Positions 11,436-23,503 of a stretch of DNA of 64,000 nucleotides are shown piece by piece (positions within the stretch are counted from its first letter, which is position 1; the number at the start of each line of letters is the position of its first letter). Below the pieces are notes generated by a model that was not told the DNA's origin, made no database searches, and worked only from the letters and a program-made list of their open reading frames with translations. This DNA is from Microcebus murinus. Taxonomy: Eukaryota; Chordata; Mammalia; Primates; Cheirogaleidae. The position numbers and the translations under genes are program-made. Location of the stretch: positions 98,113,001 through 98,177,000 of the forward strand of contig NC_134110.1 of the NCBI RefSeq assembly GCF_040939455.1, read 5' to 3'.

Positions 11436-13336
11436 AATTCGCTGAAAACAGAGATGATTAATGTCTCTCCCTGCCCTGTGTCTCTGAGGTCTGAGGTGTT
11501 CGCTTCAGATGCACTGAGGTTATTGTCATCTTCCCACCACCGCAAAATCAATTGTGTCCCATTCACCATTCTCTAATCATCTCTTAATTGTAACCAGACC
11601 TTTGGTCTGAAGGGGCCAAGTACAAGGGGACAAGGGCATTTCTGAAAAACTTGGAGAGATTCATTAAATCCCCATCTTTAGCCTATGTGAGTCACTACAG
11701 AGGGACTTAGTGAGCACTGCACTAACCAAGCTGTCCTTTTCCTTATGATCCAGGTTACAGGTGTCAACAAACTTTTTCCTAAGGGCTAGATAAGTAAGTA
11801 TTTTAGGCTTGCGGGCCATATGGTCTCTGTTGCAACTACTCAATTCTTCCAGTTGTAGCTAAAGCAGCCATAGACAATATGTAAATGAATCGATAAAATG
11901 TTAAATAGTCTGATAAAATGTTCTGATAAAATGTTAAATAGTCACCCAGCCATGAGTTGTGATATGCTGACTCCTCATCTAGATCAATGAAGTCCAACAA
12001 AGGACTCCAAGAAGCTGAACCAAAATTAAGTCTAAATCCCTGAAGCCCCCATTTGGCTGGACTGTGGAACACCAACCAGGCTGACCTGGAGTTGCCATTA
12101 AGGGAAAGAAAGAAGCATCATGCCTAGGATTGGTCAAGACAGAATCCCAAATTTTCAAGATCTTTCATCCTTTGCATTACCCAGAAAGCTGCTGAGAGGA
12201 AACAACCCCCTTTCTAGGGACAGTCACATTAATATGGCAAAACTATCATGGCAAGAGGAGGAGATGAGAAAGGTAGAGTCAGAAATCTTTTCACTTAAAT
12301 TTTTGAGGAGGCTATTGCAAAGCTCAAAAATGCCAGATGAAGGAGGATGGTAGGTAGCAAGGAAGATGCATCAAGTACCTTGGCCATCAGCCCACTATTG
12401 AGTGGCCTTTGAAGTAAAAGGCACACTACTGTCAGCATCTAAATGGTGAGGAAAACTGAACAGGAGACACAAACTGGTTTTGAAGGTCAAAATTATTGTA
12501 GCCAGGCTCAACCAATTTGAGTGTAGTGGCAACACTGTCACCTGAAAACCTATGTCATGACAGCCCTGAGAGCAGGCCATACATATATCCTTTGTGGTTG
12601 GTCTAGGAGAAGTCGGGGGGGAGGGGGGGGCACCATGCCTCACAATGTGCCTCCCTCACCGTGATGCCATAGGATTAACTGTTGGCAGGAATCACTGTCG
12701 ACATACAGTAGTAGTGTCTGCATCAGAAATAGAGAGTCCCTTTCTTTTTGCCAACACAGATGGATGTGTTGCCATGTCTATTGCATGACAGACCCCAACA
12801 GCAAAGATAGCAACTTGGGCAGTGAGGGTTTGAACAGCAACTACAATTTGCTTTCACAGTTCTGGCCTAAGAGGCATGTCTCTAATTCACTAGTCTACAG
12901 TTTTTCAAGTGTCAGCTCACACAGCTAGGCCATTGGCAACATCCCAGGAGTGAGTAAAAATATAACAGTTCGTCAAGGAGATGATGGCCACAGCCATGAA
13001 AGCAGCCTTGAGTGTGCCCACCAAGTATAGTGGCCACATCCACATTGGCTCTGCATAGCAGCTACTGAGGTTGAACAGCTGTGGCAGCCTGACCTTCCCT
13101 CGAGTAGTAGCTGTCACTTTTTCGTGTAAAGCTGAGATGCCGTGGGGCCAGCTTGCTATATCATTGAATATCTCATTTCCATTTGACCAGTGAGGCCTGT
13201 TGGGTCCATCCCACCTTGTTAATTGTGGAGACTGAATTGACCCACCCAAGAGTAGAAATGTCAGCTCTGAGTCCCAAGCCCTCCCTGGATCACTGCAACA
13301 GCAATAGAGAGCTAGCTGCTTTTCAGAGGGGTGTGT
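11436..13336. other. Unclassified block with a long antisense open segment, possibly retroviral
   Basis: About 1.9 kb between two L1 pieces. On the minus strand, the frame from 13456 down to 12917 is open for 179 codons, although its first 40 or so codons lie in the L1 at the right. The peptide has Trp- and His-containing stretches such as [19 protein letters not shown], but I cannot assign a domain. Continuing leftwards the frame breaks repeatedly. I consider a decayed endogenous retrovirus in antisense possible, not shown. It contains a hAT-type fragment at 11763-11890. Confidence 0.35.
11763..11890 (+). repeat. hAT-Charlie type MITE, left half
   Basis: The order CAAACTTTTTCCTAAGGGCTAG, AAGTATTTTAGGCTTGCGGG, GGTCTCTGTTGCAACTACTC and AGCAGCCATAGACAATATG is shared with the fuller copy at 45998-46225 and the inverted copy at 31010-31172. 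Family name within the MER series not assigned. Confidence 0.7.
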
Positions 13337-15075
13337 TAAAATACTTAGGAATATGCTTGGCCAAGGAGATGAAAGATCTCTACAAGGAGAACCATGAAAT
13401 GCTGAGGAAAGAAATTGCAGATGACACAAACAAATGGAAAAACATATCATGCTCATTAATCAGTAGAACCAACATTGCTAAAACGTCCATACTGCCCAAA
13501 GTGGTTTACTGATTAAAGGCAATCCCCATTAAAATGCCAATGTCATATTTCAGATTTAGAAAAAATAATTCTACACTTTATTTGGAACCAGAAAAGAGCC
13601 CAAATAGCCAAACCAATCTTAAGCAAAAAGAACAATCTGGAGGCATCACACACACTACCAGAACTGAAACTATACTACAAAGTTATAGTAACCAAAACAG
13701 CACAGTATTGATAAAAAAAAAAAAAAGAAAAATAGAAACATAGACCAATGGAACAGAATAGAGAACCCAGATATAAAACCATCCACATACAGCCAACTGA
13801 CAAAGCAGACAATAACATATACTGGGGGAAAGAAGCCATGTTGAATAAATAGTGCTTGGAAAATTGGATAGCCACATGCAGAAGAATGAAACAGGAACCC
13901 TCTCTCTATCACCACTTACAAAAATTAATTCAAAATGGATAAAATACTTAAATATAAGATACAAAATCATAAAAATTCTAGAAGAAAATGTAGGAAAAAT
14001 TTCTCTAGATATCAGCCTAGGGAAAGAATTTATGATTAAGACTCCAACAGCAATTACAGCAGCAACAAAAATACATAAATTGGACTTGATTAAATTAAAA
14101 AGCTTCTGTGCAGTGGGGGAAATAATCAACAGAGCAAACAGATAACCTACAGAATGGGAGAAAAATATTTGCAAAGTATACATCCAATAAAGGGCTAATA
14201 TTCCGAATCTACAAAGAACTCAAACAAATGAGCAAGAAAAAAATAAACAACCCCATTAAAAAGTGGGCAAAAGACATGAACAGAAGCTTTTCAAAAGAAG
14301 ATAAACAAATGGCCAAGAAACATCAAAAAATGCTCAACATCACTAATCATCGGGGAAATGCAAATTAAAACCACAATAAGATATCACCTTACCCCTGAAT
14401 GGCTTTTATTAAAAAGTCCAAAAACAACAGACGCTGGCATGGATACAGAGAGAAAGGAAATCTTATACACTGTTGGTGGGACTACAAATTAGTACAACCT
14501 CTATAAAAAATATTCTGGAGATTTCTTAAAGTACTAAAAATAGACCTAAGCCAGCAATCCCACTACTGGGCATCTACCCAGAGGAAAAGAAGTCATTTCA
14601 ACAAAAAAACACCTGCACTTGAATGTTTATAGCAGCACAATTCACAATTGCAAAGATGTGGAATCAACCCAAGTGCCCGTCAATTCATGAGTAGATTAAC
14701 AAAATGTGATGTGTGTGTGTGTGTGTGTTTACTCAGTAACAAAAAGAATGAATATCTTTTGCAGCAATTTATATGAAACTGGAGACCATTATCGAAGGTG
14801 AAGTATCTCAAGAATCAAAAAACAAATACCACATGTACTCTAACATTTGGAACTAATTGACGGGCACAAATGGGCACAGAGGTAATAAGCAAAAATCACT
14901 GGAAATCAAGAAGTGTGGAGGGGCGGGGAAGAGAAGTAAAAAGTCATCTAATGGGTACAATGAACACTATTCGGGTGATGGGCACACTTATAGCTCTGAC
15001 CAAAGCATTATAAAAGCTATCCATGTAACAGAAATATTTGTATCCCCTTAATATTTTGAAATAAAAATAAATAAA
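13337..15075 (+). mobile_element. L1 LINE, 5'-truncated, older copy
   Basis: It begins in ORF2 at words matching AAATACTTAGGAATATGC and carries peptides such as [20 protein letters not shown]. The 3' end reads TTTGTATCCCCTTAATATTTTGAAATAAAAATAAATAAA. Frames are broken by many stops and indels; it is more diverged from the young family than the copies at 21987 and 36734. A TG microsatellite lies in its 3' part. Confidence 0.92.
14709..14728. repeat. (TG)n microsatellite
   Basis: Roughly ten uninterrupted TG units, inside the ORF2 3' end of the L1. Confidence 0.95.
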
Positions 15076-15889
15076 TTTTATTTCATATTAAGGTAAAATA
15101 ACAGATAAGGGCTTGACATCCCAGCCCTGTCAGAAGTATTTTCATTTAAATGGAAATTAATATTTTATACCAACAATATGGAATTACAATAATATGAGAA
15201 AAAGTTCTTGAAGATTCAGCATCTTCTGAATATTCTGAAATCACATTACTTATACAATCACTTATTCTTCCCTTGTATAAGCCTCACCCATGTGTCTGGA
15301 TCCAGGCAGGAGCTACAAAGGTAACAGGAGAATGTCTTGCTCCCAGAGTTGGTGGAATCCTAACATCTTTTCTCCTTAGATCCTAATCTGCTAGCCAAGA
15401 TTACCCTATTATAGTTGTTTAAAAAGAACAAGTGATAGCACTGGTTGGGGAACCTGCAATGATGGAATTCAGATTTTGAAATGAAGAAAGTAACTTGATT
15501 TTTTTATGCCTTGGTTCCTCCGTGCTTAAAATTATAAAAATCACTTCTTTCAAAAAAAAAATCATCTATAATCCCACAGATGACAGACAACCACTGTCAA
15601 TATTTCCATTGCTTTGTTTCATATAGTATGTGTATATTCATATCTAATAACTGCAGTTGTGCATTGTTCAGCTTATTGTTCATTGTGACAAGCATTCTCC
15701 CATGTCATCAAAGATTCCTGATATTATGATATCTGCATGTACCATACTGTTTATGTCATCATTATTGAATATTTTGGTTATTTTCAAAATTTTTTGCTAT
15801 TATAAATAATGCTTCAAGAAATAGTGTAGGATCTTTTAATGTTTTCTTTTAAATACAGAGTGAAGCAAGAATATAATATTTTTGTTACA
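15076..15889. other. Intron; part looks like an old interspersed repeat
   Basis: About 15560-15830 has the order CATCTATAATCCCACAGATG, ACCACTGTCAATATTTCC, TTCTCCCATGTCATCAAAG, TTTTTGCTATTATAAATAAT, which is a common mammalian repeat arrangement that I cannot name with certainty. The rest is unremarkable. Confidence 0.4.
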
Positions 15890-16101
15890 GGTTGAACATC
15901 CCAAATCCAAAAATCCCAAATCTTCCAAAATCTCAAATTTTTGAGCACAGACATGATACTTAAAAGAGATGTTTATTGGAGCATGTCAGATTTCAGACTT
16001 TTAGATTAGGGATGCTCAACCAGTAATGCAAATATTCCAAAATTTGAAAAAAAATCCAAAATACTTCTAATCCCAAGCATTCAGATAAGGGATACTCAGC
16101 C
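15890..16101 (+). mobile_element. MER2-type Tigger MITE, internally deleted
   Basis: The left end reads GTTGAACATCCCAAATCC and the right end ATAAGGGATACTCAGCC, near-inverted repeats of each other. Between them are ATCCAAAA/CCCAAAT motifs and TTTTTGAGCACAGACATGA. MER2 is normally about 345 bp, so the middle is partly missing. Confidence 0.8.
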
Positions 16102-16864
16102 TATACTATTTTTCCCCAAAAAAAGCTTTTTATCCTCCTAGTTTCCAAAAATAGTTTTCCATTTGTTTTTGAAACTTCTTGTAATGTACTAAGTTCTTTT
16201 ACAAACACACACACTCTTATATACCTGTATCTGTGCCATCTGCTTTCTGAAGTGTACCTAGAATAAGGTTCCATGCAAGGGTTTGCACCACTGGATCAGA
16301 ATGAAAACATCCTGCAGTTCAAACACTGAGTGATTCATTAACTACACTAATTTTCCACCATCCTGAGTAGTTTCCCATCTGCCACTTACCTACTGCTTCT
16401 CTAGAAGAGCTCCCACTGTAGGGTAGACCCACAGTGTTTAGATATTTATACACAATAAGAAGTCATGAGGAATTATAGAATGTTAATGTCTCCAACTACA
16501 ACCGTGGCTCCACCAATTTTTTCCACACATTCTAAGAAGTCATGGGTTTACTCATTTTGATATTGTTACTTGATAAACAAGATAAATACTGTTATATTTC
16601 TTCCTAATATATAGCTTTGATAAATATAAAATATTAGCATTAGTAATAAAAGCAAATTCTTCCCTGATTGGCAATACTCTGTGTGTTTTGTCATGCACCT
16701 ATGCCAGGAAAGTAATGCTATCCTGACTTCATAATGAGAAGAGAAGATGCTCTATATTTGGTAATTTTCCTAGACTCTGCCCTATATCTCTCTTCCTTTA
16801 GTTGATTTTAATTCATGGTCACCTTTGCCTATAATAAACTGTGAGTTAATAATAATAATAATAA
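16102..16864. other. Intron, nothing recognised
   Basis: Non-coding sequence with a short (AAT)n stretch near its end (16846-16863). No gene or repeat I can name. Confidence 0.5.
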
Positions 16865-17010
16865 AAGCAGCCAACAGTTATTAAGCATTTACTTTATACT
16901 TACCAGCACTATTCTAAACAATGTACTCATATTAACTCATTTAATTCTCACATCAATCCTTACATCAATATTATTATCACTCCAATTTTATAGATTAGGG
17001 AACCAATTAG
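16865..17010 (+). repeat. MIR SINE fragment
   Basis: GTTATTAAGCATTTACTTTATAC, AGCACTATTCTAAACAATG, CATTTAATTCTCACATCAAT and CCAATTTTATAGATTAGGGAA follow the MIR order. Confidence 0.75.
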
Positions 17011-17658
17011 CAAAAGAAACCGCACTACACATTCCTGTTTTTCCAAACAAAATAAAACAGCCCTTTTGTCGCATTTACTGTTTTGCCCCTTGATACAATA
17101 TTGATACCTTGATTTCTTATTTTTCCAAAATAAACCTGACCATCCCTTTGTTGTTAATGTATCTTAGTAAATTTAAATTATGTGACCAGTATCTCCTCCT
17201 CTATAATGCCATACCCTGTACTTTGAAATATAAAATTCCATTACTATTCATCTACTATAACTGTTCTTTACAGATGTTATATTTCCTTTTATACTTTGAA
17301 TCTACTAAGCTCAATAACGATGTCTAATTCATTTCTATAAACACAAATAGTAACTGAAAAACAGCCAGTGCTCACAAAATGGCTATTGAATTAAATCATA
17401 CAAACCAAAGAAAATCTTTAACATGAAATAGCTAGTGCAATCTCTGTTGGCCACTACACAATAGTATTATGAAAGTGTACTTATATTTTTATACTATTCA
17501 CTTTTAGTTGGGTTGTTCATAATTCCTACTATACGGCAATCTTGATTTCACTTACTCTTATTTCTTTGCTAAACTACTCTGTTTTAGGTAAGTACATTCT
17601 TTAGGATTCTATGTTGAAGGTTTCAAGAAACCAAATAAAATTAATGGTTTTCTCTTAC
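17011..17658. other. Intron next to exon donor, nothing recognised
   Basis: AT-rich intron up to the GTAAGA donor. The plus-strand open frame at 17109-17327 (72 codons) is antisense to the gene and hydrophobic from AT-rich composition, with no motif. Confidence 0.5.
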
Positions 17659-17760
17659 CGTTTGCCTCGTGGATAATGCCGCACATATTCTCCAACATCA
17701 TGGGCAGCAACAGCTAAGACTTGTGGATCATCTGACACTTCCAAAAGTTTTGTCAAGATT
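17659..17760 (-). CDS. ATP6V1H: ATP6V1H internal coding exon (V-ATPase subunit H)
   Basis: Encodes [15 protein letters not shown] through [14 protein letters not shown], about residues 393-426 of the human protein. This lies in the C-terminal domain of subunit H, which contacts the V1 stalk and is linked to coupling of ATP hydrolysis to proton transport. The exon is 102 bases. The acceptor is TTTATTTCAG; the first base A completes a Lys codon split AA|A. The donor is GTAAGA after CAAACG, splitting the Arg codon CG|G in phase with the exon at 3448-3561. A downstream in-frame open stretch covers the intron side to 17975 but is not coding, because it begins beyond the acceptor. Confidence 0.97.
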
Positions 17761-18837
17761 CTGAAATAAATAAAATCCAAAGAGAGATCAAGTTCTAAGT
17801 TTTCTATAGAGCACAGCAGAACACAAGTATAATGCAGATATCTTCCTGAAAATAGGCATTTATAAATCATTTTTCTAAGGATTTTACTGTTACATATGTT
17901 AGCAGTTTCCAAACCATTATACATACATAACAGGTTACTTTTAGATTCACAACACATACTATGCATAATTCCCAAAATATCAGGGACTCGTTCTCTCCAT
18001 CTATCTCAAAAAAGACAACTAGAATGTGAGTAAAGTTATTTTAATGTAGGACTACCAGTGGATCATTGCTAATATTTTTTAAATAAACCACTTGTAAACC
18101 ACAGGATCTATTGTTAGCACTGGGACAAATTATTTTCAGTGTCCTATGACCAAGACGGTGGACTGAGCACTAAGCACACACATCTTCCCTCTCTCTGGCT
18201 CAACTCTAGCAAAAGGGTGGAACGTGTACCTTACAAATAGAATGAAATCCATAATGGCAAGTGAATGTTTCTTAAAGATGGCAGCCCAAATCCAGTTGGC
18301 ATCCAACTCCCTTGCCCTCCTAGCACTTTCTCATACTGCTGTTGAAACCTGATGGGTACTTCTCAGAAAGCAGCCAGGTACCAAGGGCAGAGAAGGCTCC
18401 CCTTTGCCACAGTTTCTGTCTCCCTCCTCAAGGACCAGCAGGGAGAGAGTGCATCTACTCAGGGATACACATGTCCTTGGGAGTAAAAGAATAGGAGGCT
18501 GACACTGCTCAGAATCCAAGAAAGCTAGGAAAGGACTGCCTTCCTCATGCGTGCAAGTAGAGATCATTCAAGAAATAGATTATTCCAATGTTATCTTAAC
18601 TGCTCAATGGCCTAGAAATAAATGGAAAAGATCTCAACTCATTCTACAAGCACAGCATAGTTGTGGTAACCAATCAAAATGGGTAACTTTTTTAAATACC
18701 TAGGTAGAAGAGACTAAAATATTTTTTTAAAATGCTTTCTAATATTCTATCAATATCTGCTCACTTGAAACAGATACATAAAAACCTTAACAAATTAGCA
18801 AATTGAAATCAGTTGTATACTGAAGAGAATTTTTCAG
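17761..18837. other. Intron, nothing recognised
   Basis: Non-coding sequence upstream (in gene sense, downstream by coordinate) of the acceptor. A minus-strand open frame at 18331-18567 (78 codons) has no recognisable domain. Confidence 0.5.
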
Positions 18838-19090
18838 TTCTGAGCTCAAATGTCACCTCTTACATAAGAGCCCATGGTCCCCCCTAATCAATATCCTCTC
18901 CCATCATTCTCTTCTCTACCTGTCTTTATATTACATATTTATATTACCTATTAACTATTTGTTTAGTCTTTCCCAAATACAATGTAAGCTTAATGAAAAT
19001 AAGGACTTTGTTTTGACATTTTATCTGTAACTCCTAGATCTGTACTAACCACAGAACAGATGCTCAACACTTGTTGAAAAATAAATAAAG
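18838..19090 (+). repeat. L2 LINE, 3' end
   Basis: L2 order: TCTGAGCTCAAATGTCACCTC, CTAATCAATATCCTC, TGTAAGCTTAATGAAAATAA, GGACTTTGTTTTGACATTTT, ATGCTCAACACTTGTTGAA, and an AATAAAT tail. Confidence 0.8.
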
Positions 19091-19195
19091 CATTAAGTTG
19101 GTGAAGCCAATTAAGAAAATCAATTTTGACAGCTTCTGATAGAGTGTAAAACACACAGACCCTTTTCTATTTCTTTTCTTTTCTTTCCTTCCTTT

Positions 19196-19490
19196 TTTTC
19201 TTTTTTTAGACAGGGTCTTGTTCTGTCACCCAGGCTGAAGTGCTGTGGTGCCCTCATAGCTCACTGCAACTTCAAACTCCTTGGCTCAAGGGATCCTCCC
19301 TCCTCGGTCTCCCCAAATAGCTACGACTACAGGTGTGTGTCACCATGCTCAGCTAATTTTTCTGTTTTTTGTAGAGACAGGGATCTCACTTTGTTGCCCA
19401 GGCTTGTCTCAAACTCCTGGCCTCAAGCAATCCTCTCACCTTGGCCTTCCAAAGTGCTGGGATTACAGACATGAGCTACCATTCCTGGCC
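19196..19490 (-). repeat. Alu, old (AluJ-like), antisense
   Basis: Reads as a reversed Alu: poly-T, ACAGGGTCTTGTTCTGTCACCC, GGCTCAAGGGATCCTCCC, TGTAGAGACAGGGATCTC, CAAAGTGCTGGGATTACAG. It lacks the strepsirrhine linker, so it predates the young copies. Confidence 0.95.
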
Positions 19491-19689
19491 CAGCAATTCT
19501 ATTTCTAGGAAGCTTTCCTGCAGAAATATTTTCATATTTCCAATAAAATATCTGTATATAGTATCTTTAAAAATGACTAAGACAGCCATCTTAATTGACT
19601 CCAAGCCACAGGAAGTGAAAAGACAAGTCACAAATTAATACATTTAGTATGATGACATGCATAAATAACTCTATGTAAAGATGCAAGTA

Positions 19690-20070
19690 AGGTATATTTA
19701 CGCACTATTAAATTAAGTTTAGCCTAAAGCTGCCTTCTTACATATATTAAGTTTGGCCTAAAGGTTTCTCCACATATAGTGAACTATAACCTAACTGGAT
19801 ATGTAAATAGGCTATAACCTACTCCTGTGCTAATAACTGAGTTTCAGCCAATCATAGGCAGTCAACTGTTCAGCAAATGCCAAGCCATTTCTGCACCGCA
19901 CTTCCACTTTCTGTATATCATTTTCCTTTGTCTATCCATAAATCTTCTGTGACCATGTAGCAGGGCCAGAGTCTCTCTGAACCTATTACAGTTCAGGGGC
20001 TGCCTGATTCATGAATTGTTCTTTGCTCAATTAAATTCTCTTAAATTTAATTTGTTCAAGGTTTTTAACA
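19690..20070 (+). repeat. Candidate 5' LTR of an endogenous retrovirus remnant
   Basis: The stretch ends in TTTTTAACA, two bases before a primer-binding site, which is where an LTR should end (CA). It contains AGCCAATCATAGGC (CCAAT-like), and CTTTGCTCAATTAAATTCTC near the end as a diverged polyadenylation region. The left boundary is uncertain and I could not fix a TG start. Confidence 0.6.
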
Positions 20071-20072
20071 AA

Positions 20073-20090
20073 TGGTATCAGAAGTGGGAT
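20073..20090 (+). other. Retroviral primer-binding site, tRNA-Leu type
   Basis: TGGTATCAGAAGTGGGAT differs at one base from the complement of a mammalian leucine tRNA 3' end (TGGTGTCAGAAGTGGGAT, from memory of the tRNA-Leu acceptor and T-stem). It lies two bases after the LTR end. Leu primer usage is typical of ERV-L elements but not confined to them. Confidence 0.65.
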
Positions 20091-21972
20091 CCAAAGTAGA
20101 GCTCCCAGACACCACCAGGAATACTGAGTGACCATGCAAGGTACCTGCTAGACTCATTTTACCTGTCTCATTTTATCTCTTTAGCACTGACTAGGAATCA
20201 CAGGTAAGTTCTCAGATTCCAAAGCTCCATGGATTTGTGTTTTGAGCTACTTGAATTCATTTGAACAAATTTTTATCTGAACTGGGTTCAGAAGTCATGA
20301 CAGAAACTGGGATGGGTCCAGAATCAAATCAGATTTGATAATTAACTGGTTTGGATCCAGTTAGAGGCCTTAGATAGAAAGAAACTGGCAGTAAATGGCA
20401 ACATCACACAGAGTTTGAATTCCAGTTTCCAGGATCCCCTCTGTTTTCTTTCCTGCTACTTGAGACCTAAGATGACTGAGGAAGACAAAGCAAGATATGC
20501 TTTTGAGGAAAGTTGTAAAGGTATGAAAATATGTGTTTCTTAAAAAAAAATGTCAAGTTTAAAAGTTATTAAAGGTTGTTTCAAATTGAAGTAATAAAAA
20601 AGTAGATAAAACTACATAAGAATAGAAAGTTGGGAAGAGAAAGAATTTATTTTTAATTTATAAGAGATTATAAAATGTTTATGGAAATATGATGTGATCA
20701 AAAACTGACTAAGATTGGATGGATTTGTTTATATGGTTTTATTATAATTAGCCTGGTATTGATAATAAACTATTACAAAAGTAAAATCTTGTTTTCTCTT
20801 TTGAACAAAAATTTCATGTAATATTAATAACACACAATAAAATATTTTTGTTCACCTTTTGAGTAAACTTTATTAAAAAAAAAGATGGGAGAAAAGGAGC
20901 AACAGACCCTGTCTTTCTTAGGTCCTTTGATTGTTGGGAAAACTGAGTCTCTTCTCTATTAAAGAGCAAAGGTTTTTGCTTTTCAAAATATCTGAATTAT
21001 AATTTTGGCTAAATAAATTATTATTAATATTTTACAGCAACCTGTGATCTTATTTTCATTAAGTATTTTAAACCTTTGACATATCTGACAGGCTTCCCAA
21101 AATTAAATTTTGAATTTAAAATTAAGTCTTTTTTTCTTACCTCAAACTAATTTTGGGGTGCTACAGAGGGCTCTTGCTGCATTCAAAAAGGAGAGAAACA
21201 GGCTTATTTGATATGTTAAATTACATGGGAAGCACTGTCAAGTAAAAAATTATGTTTAGCCTTCTTTGAGTTACACTTTTATGAACATTAATATATGTTA
21301 CAAAATTATATAGGATTTCTAAAATTCTGATATGTCTAGGTATATGTTATCACTCATAATTATGGTTGCTGTTAAATTATTGTAGGCTACAGAAATAACC
21401 AAATTTCTTGTTGACTGTGTCTTTAACTATGACCATTTTACTTTCACAGTTAATGGCTTAACACTGATGCAGTTTCTGAAAACTCTTCACAAGCAAGTAA
21501 AATACTAGAGAACTGTGTCCTCAAGGAGGTTCATAAAAAGATGAAAAGGACCCTGACAACCACTCTGGAGGTGCTCCTCCTATAGAGGAGCACTCCACAG
21601 GTTTCTGACTTCTTTAAGATCTTATCATCTGGACTGGGTAAGAATTTCCAGCACTCTAATAAAGAGAATGACTGGTATACAAAACTGCTAACCTAAGCAG
21701 GATGAGACAATCAAATATACAGAAAATACTTTGCCAGATTTTCATGCTAAATCAGCCAGTTTTGAAATTATTTAGATATGTAATTTGAATGAACCCCATG
21801 GCCCAAGTTAAATCACCTGTGATAATTCATCTAATAAACAGTACAGTACACCTGAAATGAGAAACAAAATTGCTATGTAAGAGGATGTAAGTCTTACTTA
21901 AGTTAAGGGTGGACTAATAGAGAGCCTGGACAGCCACCTGGTCCTTCCTAAGACCATAAAGCCTCCATTATT
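20091..21972 (+). mobile_element. Endogenous retrovirus internal remnant, left part
   Basis: Follows the primer-binding site directly. A short gag-like start may exist at about 20472, but the frame breaks soon and no retroviral motif such as a zinc knuckle or polymerase core is intact. It is interrupted at 21987 by the full-length L1. I infer that the sequence right of the L1 (28668 onward) is the continuation. Confidence 0.5.
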
Positions 21973-21986
21973 AAAAGCTCTGGATT

Positions 21987-23503
21987 GAATCAAGATGGCG
22001 GACGAGAAACACCGCCAGACAGAGTGTCTCTGCAGAAAAGACAGATTCTAGCAGAAATTAGAAGAAGCAAGAAGACGAGCCTTCATCAGATGAGGGTAGA
22101 AAGGAGGAGTACCTGAGACCCAGGGAGACTCCACAGGAGGAGGTCCCGGAGGAGAACTGGAAGCTGGGACCGCCGGAGCAGCCCAGACACCAGCGGGAGG
22201 GGTAGGTGGATATGCCGTTTCCCCTCCCCTGCATCTGGGACTGCTGGTGGGCTCCCCAGCGGGTGGAGAGACCTGCGGACACCATCCCAGCGACGGCCGC
22301 CACCAGTGAGTGGTAACCCAGTACCGGACGCGGCACCAGGCTCGAACTCCCTCGGGGCACCTCCGTGTGCACAGACCCGAGCCGCGTGGCAGACGCCATA
22401 TTGCCTCCTTCTCCTCTCCCCTGACCCTACCGCAGCTCCCTAGAGAGACAATATAGCCACCAGCCAGAGGGACCTACAGGGAACGGAACCTTCCCTTTTG
22501 GGGCCCTACAGCTGACTAAGGGGAACTCAGACTGTGAGCTCTCTACCCGCCAGCCCTCCCAGGTGCTGCCGGCACAGTGATCCCAGGAGAATGGGGCAGA
22601 CCCTGAGGCTGAGAGACATAGACCCAGCTTGGACTCCCGGTGGGAGAATCGGGACTGGCATACCTCTCCCTGATGGGGACACAGTTTGAACGCGGGGACC
22701 CAGAGGTCAGACCTGCAGACCAGATCCCGTGCACTGAGGTCTTGCATTGCCCGGGACAAAGAAGGGATATACATGAGTAGCCTACTGAGGTGTGTGTCTT
22801 CAGGAGCAGACCACAGTCCTAGAGGGCAACCCTCCTCCCAAAGGGAGGCCGTGCGCTCAGCCCTGGTGGTGTTCCTGGCAGGGAACCTCCTGGCCGGAAT
22901 CACAGGCAGGGGAAGCCTGGTGGCGTGTGGTCTGGCCTGCTGGCAGAGACCCAGGAGTAGCTGCGGAGTAGGGGAGGGTAGAAAGAAGCTAGGCCTGCTC
23001 CAGACTGCGCGTGTCAGACAGCCCCACCCCCACACGCATACTCTCTGACTGAGCTGGGCGATTCCAGCCCCTCCCTCACAGCTTTTCCTGGAAGCAGAGA
23101 ACAGAACTTTGACCCCTGCTAACAGCATTGGTGGTGCCTGAGGGCAGGCTTACCCAACCCAGGTACCCCCAGACTCTTAGACCAGCCCTCACAGAAGGGG
23201 TAGAAAAGGACACACCTGGAAGTCCCAGGGCCGCACTCACCACCTGAGGCACAAGAGTGCCTCTCTACAGAAACAAGAGCTGATAACAGGACATAAAAAC
23301 AATAGCGTAGCCTGTTCCTCCAAGCAAGCTCCACCTACTGACAGGCAGGGCATCCTGCACACTCTTTTCACGGCACCTACTGACTCATTATACAGGGAGT
23401 GGTCGAATCCCACCCACAGATACCACCTACCAGCTCAGAAACTAAACAAGGCGTCTGAATACCCAAACAAAAACCTAAAGGAAAGAAACAACAACTGATC
23501 GAC
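21987..23503 (+). promoter_or_regulatory. L1 5'UTR with internal promoter (presumed)
   Basis: GC-rich, CpG-containing leader of about 1.5 kb, starting with an AAGATGGCGG motif (YY1-site type, the L1 transcription start motif). Long open segments on the minus strand (22427-23128, 233 codons; 22058-22399, 113 codons) follow from base composition; see findings. Promoter activity is inferred from the family. Confidence 0.7.

Larger units (their letters stand above)
3562..17658 (-). other. ATP6V1H: ATP6V1H intron, about 14.1 kb
   Basis: Bounded on the gene strand by a GTAAGA donor (just left of 17659) and a TGTGCAG acceptor (just right of 3561). It carries two 3' L1 pieces, L2, MIR, MER2 and hAT debris, listed separately. 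No conserved-looking extra exon was seen. Confidence 0.9.

Noticed and set aside
13683..14183. A 166-codon minus-strand open frame
   Set aside because: It is the reverse strand of L1 ORF2, with the hydrophobic composition expected from antisense of A-rich coding sequence.
22427..23128. A 233-codon open frame on the minus strand as a host gene
   Set aside because: It lies wholly in the GC-rich 5'UTR of an L1 and has no protein domain. Kept only as a weak ORF0-type observation.
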